Part shown: positions 43,063 to 51,752 of the stretch, piece by piece | Position numbering within the stretch: the stretch's first letter is position 1 | Layout: each line of letters begins with the position of its first letter | NCBI RefSeq assembly: GCF_002043005.1 | Contig: NZ_CP020330.1 | Location: 2,746,001 to 2,810,000 of the forward strand | Origin: Martelella mediterranea DSM 17316 | Lineage (GTDB): Bacteria > Pseudomonadota > Alphaproteobacteria > Rhizobiales > Rhizobiaceae | Reading direction: 5' to 3' | Length of the DNA: 64,000 bases | Notes under the pieces: generated by a model | Database searches by the model: none | Told to the model about the DNA's origin: nothing | Seen by the model: only the letters and a program-made list of their open reading frames with translations | Position numbers and translations under genes: made by a program

Positions 43063-44169
43063 TCAGTTGCGCGCCGTCAGGCGCATCGCGGCCTGGGCCG
43101 GCGAAAGGGTCTCGCCCTTTTCGGCCGCCTTGGCGATTTCGGTTTCGATGGCGCTGGCGACATAGACCGGGTCGGAGAAGTCCGGGCCGTCGCCGGTGGC
43201 GAATTCGCCGGTCATCAGCGGCTTGGGCAGTTTGGCGAGCAGGTCGCGGAAGGCGGCGCGTGGCGAGGTCTCGACCGTCTCGTCGCCTTCGGAAAAGGTG
43301 AGATCGTCGTCGCCAAGCTCGGAAAACAGCGCGGTCGCGGTCGCCTGAAGGCCGACCGGAAGACGGCCGTCCTTCACGATCCCGCTCACAAAGGCTGCAT
43401 CGTCATCGGCGCGGCGCTTGCGCTCGCTCTCGGCAAAGGCGGTCTCGCGATTGTTGAGCTCGGCCTCGCGCGCATCGAGCGCGGCCTGCCGCTCCTCGGC
43501 AGTCTTGTCCATGGTGTCGTCCTCGGTTGTGGTCTCGGAAAAGGCGGGCCGGGCCTCCTGGGCGCGGCCCTCGGCGCGCATGTCGGCCGCCGCCCGTGCG
43601 AGATCGTCGATCTCCCAATCGGGCAGGAACTTCTCGGCCGTCTCGGCGTCGGTGGTTTCGATGAAATAGTCGCGCAGGCCGCGAAACAGCTTGGTGAGGC
43701 TTTCGAGCGCCCAGGCATTGCGGAACACGAGGTCGCTGTCGGAAAATTCGATCACCACGGCGTCGCCATCATCGAACTCGACCGGCTTCAGACCTTTGAC
43801 GGAGGGCGGCTGGGCGCCGAGGAAGCCGACATGGCGCAGGTGATAGCGGCCGGGCGTCGGATTGCCGGCGCTTGCCGGCGCATAGAACGCGGCCGAAACC
43901 TTCTTGAACGCGCCGGTCCTGACGAGTTCCGCGAAATCGGGGTTGAGCTGATCGGGTTCGGCCACCAGCCGGTCGCCCTCGACCTTCAGGCTCTTGATCC
44001 AGCCATAGGCCGGCGCATCCTGTTTCGGATGGCCGACGACGATCGGGGCGAGATGCGCTTCCGGATCATAGCCGGTGGCGATCGCGCCGAGATCGGCATC
44101 ACCGAAAGAGAGCGTTTCGCCCTTCGATGTGGTATGGGTGCCGGTGCGGAAGATTTCGAATGTTTTCAT
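43063..44169 (-). CDS. Head maturation protease / scaffold (Mu gpI type)
   Basis: A 368-residue protein. The N-terminal about 180 residues are like Mu gpI: GETLSFGDADLGAIATGYDPEAHLAPIVVGHPKQDAPAYGW, VSAAFYAP, YHLRHVGFLGAQPP. The H and S residues around VGHPK and KVSAAFY are plausible catalytic residues. From about residue 200 the sequence is charged and helical (TAEERQAALDAREAELNNRETAFAESERKRR), typical of scaffold protein. An internal start near the coiled part may produce a free scaffold, as in Mu gpZ; this was not verified. Confidence 0.8.
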   Translation of the reverse strand: MKTFEIFRTGTHTTSKGETLSFGDADLGAIATGYDPEAHLAPIVVGHPKQDAPAYGWIKSLKVEGDRLVAEPDQLNPDFAELVRTGAFKKVSAAFYAPASAGNPTPGRYHLRHVGFLGAQPPSVKGLKPVEFDDGDAVVIEFSDSDLVFRNAWALESLTKLFRGLRDYFIETTDAETAEKFLPDWEIDDLARAAADMRAEGRAQEARPAFSETTTEDDTMDKTAEERQAALDAREAELNNRETAFAESERKRRADDDAAFVSGIVKDGRLPVGLQATATALFSELGDDDLTFSEGDETVETSPRAAFRDLLAKLPKPLMTGEFATGDGPDFSDPVYVASAIETEIAKAAEKGETLSPAQAAMRLTARN

Positions 44170-44405
44170 GCCGCCGACAATGCCAGCGGCGCTTAGCGCG
44201 AAACATTCACAAGCGCCTTGCGAGAGAGCCCCGATTTGGGCTCAAGGGCCGGTTTCAGTCTTAAACCCGCAGGTCGCCCCTGGCAATCATATGCCGGATC
44301 AAATTCGAAGCCCTTTCAAAGCCGCTGGGCGCGCGCGGCCAAATTTTACGGATGACGAAGCGGGCAGGGGAGGCTTCGCGCGTCCTGAGGCAAATATGAG
44401 GGTTT

Positions 44406-44909
44406 TCACTCTGCGCTCGCGAACGGGGCAAAATGGTCCTCGATGATGTCGAGAATATCCGCGCGGTCCTTTTCGGAGAGGCCGAGGAATTGACGCTTCG
44501 GAATGGTGACCGATTTCACCTTGATCGTCTTGCCGCCCATCGAGAACACCAGCGCTGGCGCATCCTTCGCCTTGATCACGCCGCCCTTATTGTGGATGCG
44601 GGCATAGACTTCATTCGAGCCGACCTCGACGGACGTGTCATCGACCAGTTGCCAGCTGATCTGCGACAGCGACCGGCTTTCGCCCCTGAGGATCCCCGAG
44701 CCCTTCTTGGTCTTTCGATAGAGCGGATTGAGCGGCTTCCATGCCCGGCCTTGCGTGTCTTGCTCATCGACGAAGCGCCGGCGCGTGACCTCCGCCTCGT
44801 GCTCGCCGATATTCTTCAGCGCCGGCGTGATCGTCTCGGCGGCCTCATAAAGCCGCGCCAGCCCGGCGTCGATCGTCTCGTCGCGGATCGTGAGTGTTGC
44901 TCCGGCCAT
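44406..44909 (-). CDS. Phage virion morphogenesis protein (Mu gpG type)
   Basis: A 167-residue protein, MAGATLTIRDETIDAGLARLYEAA, with HEAEVTRRRFVDEQDTQGRAWKPLNPLYRKTKKGSGILRGESRSLSQ, the hallmark of the gpG-like tail-completion/head-tail joining family. The last part has VTIPKRQFLGLSEKDRADILDIIEDHF. It lies between head gene F and the protease. The 236 bp downstream to the protease gene hold only a small GAGCCC/GGGCTC hairpin (44226-44243). Confidence 0.88.
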   Translation of the reverse strand: MAGATLTIRDETIDAGLARLYEAAETITPALKNIGEHEAEVTRRRFVDEQDTQGRAWKPLNPLYRKTKKGSGILRGESRSLSQISWQLVDDTSVEVGSNEVYARIHNKGGVIKAKDAPALVFSMGGKTIKVKSVTIPKRQFLGLSEKDRADILDIIEDHFAPFASAE

Positions 44910-45093
44910 TTGAAACCCTTGCCTCCTGCGGTATGATGCTCGTGTCCGGACGAGGCTTTCGGGAGCCCTCCGTAGGCCGGACGCTGAGCGCGCCGCCCGA
45001 CACGACGCGTTTGAAGTTTTCCTCGGGTTTGACTACATTTCCTCTTGCGAGCGCGTCTGGCTGTTCCGGCCACGATCCGTAAAGCGCGTCGCC

Positions 45094-45121
45094 AGGGCGG
45101 CCGGGCCGGAGTGGCCGCCCT
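45094..45121 (-). terminator. Hairpin directly after the gpF-like gene
   Basis: AGGGCGGCC (45094-45102), a 10-nt loop and GGCCGCCCT (45113-45121) give a perfect 9-bp stem abutting the stop codon at 45122. It has no T-run. The 212-bp gap to the gpG-like gene otherwise shows no supported gene. It may mark a transcript processing or partial termination point between early and late head genes. Confidence 0.5.
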
Positions 45122-46363
45122 CTACTTTCTGCGATAGAGCATCGCCCCTTTCCTGAAGTTGCGGATATAGCGCGCGTTCGTCTGAAACCCGGTCGTCGCG
45201 ATCCAGCCCTTCGAACTCCATTCGAAGCGTACGAATAGCGACTTCTCGTCCGGTAAGAGAAAGCTGCGCAGGTAGGAGCGCTTCAGCACGACGCCCGAGG
45301 CAACGCGCGCCCAGTCCGCCCAGATTTCATCGGGATCGCGGATGGTGTCGGCGAGCAGCAGCATATAGGGACCGCGATCGAACTTGTTGGCTTTGCTGCC
45401 GGTGATTGCGCCGCTCTGGTCGCGGGTCAGAAACAGGCGCTCCGAGAGGGTGACAATCCCGCCCGAGGCATCGCGGAAATAGCCATACCCGCCCGGATCG
45501 ATGCCGAATTCCCGCAGGAAGCGGGCGGCATAATCCTCGTCCGAAAGCCCTTCGGACAGCAACCGCGCGGCAGGCACGGCCGTGGCGGCGGGAAGCGGCG
45601 GCAGATTGGGATCGGGCTTTGTTGCCGGATCGAAAGGCGGAAGCGGCTTATGCAGCTCCGACGGCACGACGCCATTGAGCCATTCCTCGCCGACGTTGTA
45701 GGCCCAGCCGCGATCGATCCCCGGATAACGCGTCTCGGGTTCGCCGGTGCGCGGATCGGCGTCCTGATAGGCGCGAAGGTCCGGCGCCTGATCGGGACCA
45801 TCCTTTCCGAGTGCCTTTAACTGCCGCTCGGACAGCGCCTCGATGTCGCAGCCGCAGCCCCAGCCATTCGGTGGAAACATGATCCGCCATGCCGGATCGG
45901 TGGCGGCGAGCACAAGCCCGTTCCATGAGAGATGCAGCTTGCGCGGATGAAGCGCGCCCGAATGGACGTATTTCCAATAGGGCCGGTATTTCAGGACATC
46001 GGAATCGGTGAGCTGCTTGTAGCGCCCGGCCATATAGGACGTGCGCATGTTCGTCGTGTAGATGATGCGCGCGCGCCAGGCGCGACGCTCTTCCTCGGTC
46101 TTGCCATGCGAATTGTAGCGCCAGCCCGTTCGGTCGACGATGGCGTCGAAGTCCTTGCGGAATTCCTTGAGGCCGGTTCCTGCTGCCTCCGCTTTTGCCA
46201 TCGCCGCCTTGAAGTCGGTCAGCATGTCGTCGCGGGTCACGCCGGCGACGGAAAAGCCGCGAACATGGGCGGCGTGCTTCAGGTCGTCATGGCGCCTCGT
46301 CGGCAGGTTGACCTTGCCGGTGAAAAACTCGATCGCCTCCTTGAACGGGATCTGATCAGCCAT
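45122..46363 (-). CDS. Phage head morphogenesis protein (Mu gpF type) with C-terminal PBECR-like nuclease domain
   Basis: A 413-residue minor head protein. The N-terminal half follows gpF/SPP1 gp7: FKEAIEFFTGKVNLPTRRHDDL, the TTNMRTSYMAGRYKQL helix, HPRKLHLSWNGLVL and FPPNGWGCGCDIE. After a Pro-rich linker (LPPFDPATKPDPNLPPLPAA) comes a separate about 100-residue domain, KANKFDRGPYMLLLADTIRDPDEIWADW ending TNARYIRNFRKGAMLYRR. It resembles the phage Barnase-EndoU-ColicinE5-RelE-type nuclease (PBECR) fold, with Arg, Lys and Tyr residues at the end. It could be an ejected RNase-like toxin. The ATG at 46363 is preferred over an upstream TTG. Confidence 0.82.
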   Translation of the reverse strand: MADQIPFKEAIEFFTGKVNLPTRRHDDLKHAAHVRGFSVAGVTRDDMLTDFKAAMAKAEAAGTGLKEFRKDFDAIVDRTGWRYNSHGKTEEERRAWRARIIYTTNMRTSYMAGRYKQLTDSDVLKYRPYWKYVHSGALHPRKLHLSWNGLVLAATDPAWRIMFPPNGWGCGCDIEALSERQLKALGKDGPDQAPDLRAYQDADPRTGEPETRYPGIDRGWAYNVGEEWLNGVVPSELHKPLPPFDPATKPDPNLPPLPAATAVPAARLLSEGLSDEDYAARFLREFGIDPGGYGYFRDASGGIVTLSERLFLTRDQSGAITGSKANKFDRGPYMLLLADTIRDPDEIWADWARVASGVVLKRSYLRSFLLPDEKSLFVRFEWSSKGWIATTGFQTNARYIRNFRKGAMLYRRK

Positions 46364-47831
46364 CGGAGCCCGCGCTGTCGTGGCCTTCAAGGCGGGCGAG
46401 CATCATGCCCTGTTCCATCAGCTCCGCGAAACCGTCGACGTCCATTTCGGCCGAAAGCCGGGCGAGCCGCAGCGACAGATCGTCGAAGTCGGTTGCCGCG
46501 TTCACCTGGTTGCGGATTTCCTCGATCATCGCCGCGATCACCGGATCGCCGAATTCTTCCATCTGATCGGCGATCTCCGACGCAGCGTCGGGCAGGTGCG
46601 AGTGTTCGGCGAAGTCCGTCGCGTCTTCAGCTTTCGGCGTCTGCTTTCCAGGAGGAACGGCCGTCGGCTCCGGCGTCTTCCGCTTCACCCAGGCGCCGCC
46701 ATAGGTCTCGTTGAAATAGTCCTCGTCCTCGGGCTCATAGCCCATCTCATAGATCGTCTTGTCGCGCTCGACCTTCTCGTTGAGGTCTTCGGCTTCCGAG
46801 AAGTCGCGCCAGACCTCGGGAACCGCGGCGCCCGGCCAATTGAACTCGACAAACCAGCGGATCAGCGTGTCGCGCACCGTCTCGCAGACGAGATCGGCCG
46901 CCGCCTTAGCGATCGCGATGCGGACCTCATTGTGGATTTCGCCAAGGGAGCGCGCGCCGCGTTCGCCCGAATTGGTCGACAACGTCTCGCCCAGCACCGC
47001 CTCGCTCATCAGCTCGTCAAGATAGCGCGACAGCGCCTCGAAGACGCCATTGCCGGCATTTTTGGCTTCAAGCAGGCTGACTTCGACCGTGTCCGGCACG
47101 GCAAGGCCGGTGTCGCTCGCCATTCGGCGCAGCGCATCGAGCAACTGATCCTGCTTCGCCTGGTCGAAGCCGCCGCTATATTGCGCAAGCGTTGTCGGCG
47201 TCGCGTGCTTTTCCGCGCCGCGCAGCCAGTGCGCCAGAACCTGCCGCTTGAACCAGGCCGGCCAGAACAAGACCGAGCCGATGCCGACGCCATAGGGATC
47301 GTCGTCGTCATCGTCGATCGAATGGCGATGGACGATGAACTTACGCTCGGGCACGGCCTCGCCGTCCATCGTGCTGGAGCGGGTCAGCATGCGCAACTCG
47401 CCCTCGACGGTGAAGCGGAAGCGCCGCTGCTTCTTCACCTTGACAGCCGTCGCCTTCCACAGGCTGTCGTCATGGGTCCAGATGACTTCGGCAACGGCGA
47501 AGCCCTTCAGGAAAGCGCCGAGCAAGCCACGCGTCAGTCTGTCAAAATTGATCGCCTTGAGCTGGGCTTCGACGGCCTCGGCGATCTTCTTGTCCGCGCT
47601 CGCTTCCGACGCCGGAAACACCGCCCACTCGCGCGAGACGACTTCCAGCTTCAGCTTGGATAGAACCGCATGGGCATGCGGGTCGCGCCTGATCTCGTCA
47701 TAGAGCTTGAGCGCGCTTGCTCCGCCGCGCGCGGCGAGCACTTCGTCCATCGGCTGCAGCACGCCCTGAAACGAGGGGATGAAAGGGTCGCTTGCCGCAG
47801 TCGCGATCTCGGTGCGATCGGGTTTTGCCAT
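46356..47831 (-). CDS. Portal protein (Mu gp29 type, DUF935)
   Basis: A 491-residue protein of the DUF935 portal family. It has FQGVLQPMDEVLAARGGASALKLYDEIRRDPHAHAVLSKLK, VSREWAVFPAS, RKFIVHRHSIDDDDDDPYGVGI, and the portal stem KNAGNGVFEALSRYLDELMSEAVLGETLSTNSGERGARSLGEIH. The dodecameric portal is the DNA gate of the head. The C-terminal 120 residues are acidic and Pro-rich. The stop overlaps the gpF start by 8 bp. Confidence 0.92.
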   Translation of the reverse strand: MAKPDRTEIATAASDPFIPSFQGVLQPMDEVLAARGGASALKLYDEIRRDPHAHAVLSKLKLEVVSREWAVFPASEASADKKIAEAVEAQLKAINFDRLTRGLLGAFLKGFAVAEVIWTHDDSLWKATAVKVKKQRRFRFTVEGELRMLTRSSTMDGEAVPERKFIVHRHSIDDDDDDPYGVGIGSVLFWPAWFKRQVLAHWLRGAEKHATPTTLAQYSGGFDQAKQDQLLDALRRMASDTGLAVPDTVEVSLLEAKNAGNGVFEALSRYLDELMSEAVLGETLSTNSGERGARSLGEIHNEVRIAIAKAAADLVCETVRDTLIRWFVEFNWPGAAVPEVWRDFSEAEDLNEKVERDKTIYEMGYEPEDEDYFNETYGGAWVKRKTPEPTAVPPGKQTPKAEDATDFAEHSHLPDAASEIADQMEEFGDPVIAAMIEEIRNQVNAATDFDDLSLRLARLSAEMDVDGFAELMEQGMMLARLEGHDSAGSDG

Positions 47832-47832
47832 G

Positions 47833-49452
47833 TCAGAACCTCGTGAAGCTAAAGAGATCGGTGAGGCGATCGACGAGATTGAAGCCCTTGCCGAATTCGC
47901 TCATGGGCTCGGCGCTCGGCCGTTCGCCGGTCGTTCCCGCGCCGACCTCGCCGCTATCCTGCTCGCTGGCGAAGACCGCGAGCGCGCCGGCCGGGGCCGC
48001 GTCGCCATGCCGCTCGAAGCCGTCGGCGCCCATATTGTGGAAATCGACCGGCACCTTGGCGATGCCGCGCTGCATTTTCAGCGCCCGGTAATCGTTGAGG
48101 ATGTCGTCATCCTTCGGAAGCTCGATCAGCCCGTCGTCAAAGGCGGCTTTCAGCTTCGGCATGTTGACCATGTACCAGACCTCCGAAAGCTTGATTTCGG
48201 AGACATAGACCGCGCCGAATTCCTGGCGCGCCAGCTCCGCAAGCGCGGCGCCATTGCCGGTCGCGTCAAACGCCGCATGGAAGAAGCGCGGCAAATGCTC
48301 CTTGATGAAGCAGACGATCTGGAACTGCGAGGTATAGGGCACGTCGCGAAGTTCGAGGACGAATGGCGTGGCCAGCGTCAGGTCAGGCCTCACCTGCAGC
48401 GGGTGGATGACCGAAAGGTCGGCCGTGCGCCCGAAGTCCTGGCCGAGGCAGGAACGGTAATGCCGATCGAGCTTTGCAAGATGCGGCAGGAGCTGCTCCT
48501 TGCAGAACGCCTCGACCTCGGCCTCGCGCAGATCCTTCGGCCAATCGACGAAGCCCTGCGGCGGATGCCAGCGGATGACCGGGATATCGTCCTTCATCCG
48601 CGACACGATGAGCGCCCGCGATAGGTAAGCTCCGGAGGACAGCGAGGGAATGCAGAACAGCTCCTCGTCCGCGCCGCTACCATAGAACTTGATGATCGAG
48701 GCGCGCCACGCGGCCTCGGCTTCCGGCGACCATTCCTTGCCGGTGACGAGGCAAATGCGCTCGTAGAGCCCGTCGCGCAGCGCATCGTCGAAATCGATCC
48801 GAAGATGCGCGTAGCTGGACTTGCAGGCGAGGATATCCTGGACCTGCTCGTTGAAATGGTTCTCGAAGCCGTCATGGGTCGAGCAGACGATCACCTGGCC
48901 GCCCCACATGAGAAAGGCCAGCGCCGCCTTGAGGAGCTGTTCCAGGCTATCGACGAAGGCCGCCTCGTCGATCATCACCACGCCCTGCTTGCCGCGCAGC
49001 GTGCGCGGGGCGGACGAAAGCCCGACGATCTCGAAGCCGGAGGCGAACTTGATGCGAAACGCCTGGATCGCCCGCTCGCCATCCTTGTCGCTGTCGTCGA
49101 AGAGGAATTCCTCCATCTCCATCGCGGCCGAGGAGAAGGATCGCGCCCACATGGCGGCCGCGTCGATGAATTCCCGCGTCATCTCCTGGCTATAGGAGAT
49201 GTACATGAAATCCATGCCGCCAGCCTCGCGGGAACGCGCCGCGCGCAGAACGGCATAGGCGGCGCAGGCCCAGGTGAGCCCGATCCGGCGCGACTTCTCG
49301 ACGAACAGGACCGGGCAGACGCCCTCGAGCAGCGAGACCGTGCGCGCCTGATAGGGCAGCAAAGCCTTGCGGCGCTCGATCCTCTCAAGCACCGCATCGG
49401 TCGACTGCCTTCGGGCGAGCGCCCATTCTTCCTCGGAGATCGGGCCGCTCAT
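47833..49452 (-). CDS. Terminase large subunit (Mu gp28 type)
   Basis: A 539-residue packaging motor. Its ATPase domain has the variant Walker A FVEKSRRIGLTW at about residue 52 and Walker B QGVVMIDEAAF near residue 165. A coupling motif lies around VIVCSTHDG. The RuvC-like nuclease domain follows with SCLGQDFGRTADLSV (catalytic Asp) and AFDATGNGAALAE. It packages phage DNA from the inserted copy by headful, with host DNA at the ends. Its start overlaps the small subunit stop as ATGA. Confidence 0.93.
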   Translation of the reverse strand: MSGPISEEEWALARRQSTDAVLERIERRKALLPYQARTVSLLEGVCPVLFVEKSRRIGLTWACAAYAVLRAARSREAGGMDFMYISYSQEMTREFIDAAAMWARSFSSAAMEMEEFLFDDSDKDGERAIQAFRIKFASGFEIVGLSSAPRTLRGKQGVVMIDEAAFVDSLEQLLKAALAFLMWGGQVIVCSTHDGFENHFNEQVQDILACKSSYAHLRIDFDDALRDGLYERICLVTGKEWSPEAEAAWRASIIKFYGSGADEELFCIPSLSSGAYLSRALIVSRMKDDIPVIRWHPPQGFVDWPKDLREAEVEAFCKEQLLPHLAKLDRHYRSCLGQDFGRTADLSVIHPLQVRPDLTLATPFVLELRDVPYTSQFQIVCFIKEHLPRFFHAAFDATGNGAALAELARQEFGAVYVSEIKLSEVWYMVNMPKLKAAFDDGLIELPKDDDILNDYRALKMQRGIAKVPVDFHNMGADGFERHGDAAPAGALAVFASEQDSGEVGAGTTGERPSAEPMSEFGKGFNLVDRLTDLFSFTRF

Positions 49453-50033
49453 GTATTGACCCCCAGAAGCTTGTCGAGGATCTCGCCGGCGGCTTCATCG
49501 GACAGGCCGCGCGCTTTCGCCACCGTCTGAACCGCCTGCTTCGCCTTGTCCGCAAAATCGGCCTCGACCTTCTGGCGGCGCGCGGAGGAAACGCTTTGCG
49601 CCTGGACGGCCGAGCGCAGCGCATTGGCAAGCTGCATGGCGCCCTTCGGATCAAGACCGCCGTCCTCGGTCGCCTGCAGCAATTCGTAGATCAGCATCTT
49701 GATTGCCTCGGCTGTGATCAGCGTCAGCTCGTCGGAGGCCTCGGCGTCAATGCGTTGGGCAATGGTGGCGGCGATCTCACGAGTCTCCTGGATTCGCTTA
49801 GTCATCCTGGCAAGGTTGACTGAATAGCGGTTGAAGGCCGTGAAGGAGGGAATTTCGAAGCTGATCTCGTACTCGCTCTGGATCGCCAGCAGCCTGTCGC
49901 GAAACTCCGTATAAATTTCCGTCTGGGTTCGCTTTCGCATCGCCAACTCCTGCGCCGCCCAGGCGACGACGTCGTCGCACTCGGCGGGTAGAAGATCGAT
50001 ATTCGAAAGCCTTCCGCGTCCTCGCTTTGCCAT
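49449..50033 (-). CDS. Terminase small subunit (Mu gp27 type, DUF3486)
   Basis: A 194-residue mostly helical protein of the DUF3486 family. The N-terminal RGRGRLSNIDLLPAECDDVVAWAAQELAMRKRTQTEIY has a helix-turn-helix-like fold. A long middle coiled coil (TKRIQETREIAATIAQRIDAEA) and a C-terminal helical end (LSDEAAGEILDKLLGV) follow. It directs the large subunit to phage DNA. Confidence 0.88.
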   Translation of the reverse strand: MAKRGRGRLSNIDLLPAECDDVVAWAAQELAMRKRTQTEIYTEFRDRLLAIQSEYEISFEIPSFTAFNRYSVNLARMTKRIQETREIAATIAQRIDAEASDELTLITAEAIKMLIYELLQATEDGGLDPKGAMQLANALRSAVQAQSVSSARRQKVEADFADKAKQAVQTVAKARGLSDEAAGEILDKLLGVNT

Positions 50034-50036
50034 GGC

Positions 50037-50336
50037 TCAGACCTCCGGGGAGGGGCGGGCAATGCCCTCGATGATTGATCGGCGTTCGACGTGATCGAGG
50101 CCGGCCCTGGTGATCGACGGGATCAGCACGCTGCCGGCTTCCGTCACCGTGACAGCGCCGAGCTCCTCCATCTTGCGGATCTGCGTGCGCACGTAATCGC
50201 GGCTGCGGTTATGGCCGAAGGTGCGCAAAAGCATGGTCAGCAGCGTCTCATTCAACGTGCCGTCGGTCTCGACCGACAGCCCGCGAAGGATGATCAGACG
50301 CGCGTCGCGGGCGGAATATTCTTCAAACGAAACCAT
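50037..50336 (-). CDS. Mu gp26-like winged-helix phage protein (VpaChn25_0724 type)
   Basis: A 99-residue protein with a winged-helix shape: ILRGLSVETDGTLNETLLTMLLRTFGHNRSRDYVRTQIRKMEELGAVTV, then LIPSITRAGLDHVERRSIIEGIARPSPE at the end. This matches the small phage family found between gp25- and gp27-like genes of transposable phages. An in-frame GTG four codons upstream is possible; the ATG sits two bases after the upstream stop. Its role is unknown, possibly structural or DNA-binding. Confidence 0.78.
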   Translation of the reverse strand: MVSFEEYSARDARLIILRGLSVETDGTLNETLLTMLLRTFGHNRSRDYVRTQIRKMEELGAVTVTEAGSVLIPSITRAGLDHVERRSIIEGIARPSPEV

Positions 50337-50337
50337 G

Positions 50338-50667
50338 TCAGTCTTCACCCCTCGTCCTCAGATAATCGTCAATGCGGGTTACGGTGGCGCCCATGCCGGC
50401 AAGCCGTTCGGTCAATGCCGACATCGCCCCTTCGACCTTCGCCATCGCGATCTTCAGGTCGACCACGCTGTCCTTGTCGGGAAGATGTCGCAGCTCCCCC
50501 TCGATCTCCTGAATGCGCCGCTCATGCTCGATGACGATCTTCTCGATGGTCGTGAGCTTCTCGCTGTTGCCTTTCGCCCGCGCCGTCAGCCAGGCGTAGA
50601 TGAACGAGCCGAGCGCGATCAGGCTGTTGATGGCCGTGAGCCACGGCAGAAGCGGGTCGATGGTCAT
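50338..50667 (-). CDS. DUF2730 membrane protein (Mu gp25 type)
   Basis: A 109-residue protein with one N-terminal transmembrane helix (LLPWLTAINSLIALGSFIYAWLTARA) followed by a coiled coil (KLTTIEKIVIEHERRIQEIEGELRHL). It matches the DUF2730/gp25 family of Mu-like phages. The ATG at 50667 overlaps the DksA-like gene by 4 bp. Its function is unknown. Confidence 0.82.
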   Translation of the reverse strand: MTIDPLLPWLTAINSLIALGSFIYAWLTARAKGNSEKLTTIEKIVIEHERRIQEIEGELRHLPDKDSVVDLKIAMAKVEGAMSALTERLAGMGATVTRIDDYLRTRGED

Positions 50668-50882
50668 CGGCAGTAAAACTCCCGCTCGCGCTCCGACTGG
50701 CAGGCCGCGCACCGTCTGGCGAAGGGGGCCGCCTTGCGCCGCGCCTCCGGGATAAGCTCGCCGCAATCGGCGCACTCTTTCGCGCCCGAGGCGGCGAGCG
50801 CCCGGCGCGCGCTTTCAATCCTGCGCTGGCGCGCTGCGTCATGGCCCTCGGTGACTGCCTCCAGCCTGTCTTCACGGTTCAT
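50664..50882 (-). CDS. DksA/TraR-type C4 zinc-finger protein
   Basis: A 72-residue protein. An N-terminal charged helix (EDRLEAVTEGHDAARQRRIESARRAL) precedes a four-Cys zinc finger, KECADCGELIPEARRKAAPFARRCAACQSERE. The short TraR-type form resembles DksA-like proteins that enter the RNA polymerase secondary channel. Mu-like phages often carry such a gene at this position, so it may adjust host or phage transcription late in infection. Confidence 0.88.
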   Translation of the reverse strand: MNREDRLEAVTEGHDAARQRRIESARRALAASGAKECADCGELIPEARRKAAPFARRCAACQSEREREFYCR

Positions 50883-51189
50883 GCTGTCTCTCGCTCGCTT
50901 GTCTCAATGCGGCATTCGCCGCGTCGATCGCCGCAACCGCGCCAGCCCGGCGCTGATCGCAGATCTTCACCGCCATGCGGTCGTTCCCCCATTTGTCGAC
51001 GACCGTGCGCTCTGACAGGTCGCCTTCCTCCGGCAGTTCGGAAAGCAACGGCCCGCACGGCCGGCGCGCGCTTTCCGGCGCCTCGACAGGCGTTTGAACC
51101 AGCTTGATCGTGGGGGCCGGATCATCGGGGGAGGAGCTGCAGGCGGCGAGCGCTAACCCCGCAACCATCGCCGTCAGGCAATGCCGCAT
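50872..51189 (-). CDS. Outer-membrane spanin lipoprotein (Rz1-like)
   Basis: A 105-residue protein with a lipoprotein signal peptide: RHCLTAMVAGLALAACSSS, where LAAC is the lipobox and Cys the lipidation site. The mature part contains Pro-rich DDPAPTIKLVQTPVEAPESARRPCG. The gene begins inside the Rz-like gene in a different frame (overlap 51122-51189), as in nested Rz/Rz1 pairs. Paired with the inner-membrane spanin it fuses the membranes in the last step of lysis. Confidence 0.82.
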   Translation of the reverse strand: MRHCLTAMVAGLALAACSSSPDDPAPTIKLVQTPVEAPESARRPCGPLLSELPEEGDLSERTVVDKWGNDRMAVKICDQRRAGAVAAIDAANAALRQASERQHEP

Positions 51190-51493
51190 TGTCGACCTCC
51201 ATCTGTTTGAGCTGATCGTGCGCCGCGGCCTCGGCGGCCCGGATTTCGCCATCGGCGCGCATCGCCTGGCGGGCAAGTTCGGCGATCGCGCCGGAAAGCG
51301 CGGCATTGGCTTCGGCCACCTCGGCGCGCCAATGGGCATCGCGCTCGGCCTTTGCCGTGGCGATCCGATCGTCAATCATGTCGGAAACCTTGCCGACGGC
51401 CGCGCGCGTCGCGATGCCGGCCACAGCCAGAAGCGCTGCGATAAGGATCACAGGCACCATCTGTTTCGTGAAAAGTGCGGACAGCCAGGCCAA
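51122..51493 (-). CDS. Inner-membrane spanin (Rz-like)
   Basis: A protein of 123 residues with one transmembrane helix (MVPVILIAALLAVAGIATRAAVG) and a long periplasmic coiled coil rich in Ala, Glu and Arg (ATAKAERDAHWRAEVAEANAALSGAIAELARQ). It begins with TTG at 51493 just after the holin-like stop; a later ATG at the start of the helix is an alternative. The Rz1-like gene is nested in its 3' end. It is the inner partner of the lysis spanin complex. Confidence 0.8.
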   Translation of the reverse strand: MAWLSALFTKQMVPVILIAALLAVAGIATRAAVGKVSDMIDDRIATAKAERDAHWRAEVAEANAALSGAIAELARQAMRADGEIRAAEAAAHDQLKQMEVDNAALPDGDGCGVSARRLQLLPR

Positions 51494-51495
51494 CG

Positions 51496-51741
51496 CTATT
51501 CGCCCCCTCGGTCATGCCTTTGACGCGCAAGCGTCTGCATGTCCTTCGAGCCCGTGACCCGGTGAATGCCGAGCATGGCGGCAACCAGACCGGCCATGAT
51601 CGGAATGACGGTCGGCGCAAGCGACAGCGCGCCAGCGGAGTCCAGACAGGCGGCGATCACGATGGTGAAGATCACGATCCAGGCCGCAATCTGCGAAGCC
51701 AGCATGTAGCGCTTAGACGTGCGGTAATGGGGTTTTTGCAT
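51496..51741 (-). CDS. Putative holin (small membrane protein)
   Basis: An 81-residue protein with two strongly hydrophobic helices (MLASQIAAWIVIFTIVIAACL and LAPTVIPIMAGLVAAMLGIHRV) and a charged C-terminal tail. It lies between the endolysin and spanin genes, which is the expected holin position. No holin family was recognised, so the call rests on topology and context. It would make pores letting the amidase reach the wall. Confidence 0.6.
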   Translation of the reverse strand: MQKPHYRTSKRYMLASQIAAWIVIFTIVIAACLDSAGALSLAPTVIPIMAGLVAAMLGIHRVTGSKDMQTLARQRHDRGGE

Positions 51742-51752
51742 CAGAGCCCGCC

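Noticed and set aside
44894..45082. 62-codon plus-strand frame in the gap after the gpF-like gene
   Set aside because: No Shine-Dalgarno, opposite to the operon, and overlapping the start of the gpG-like gene; treated as chance.
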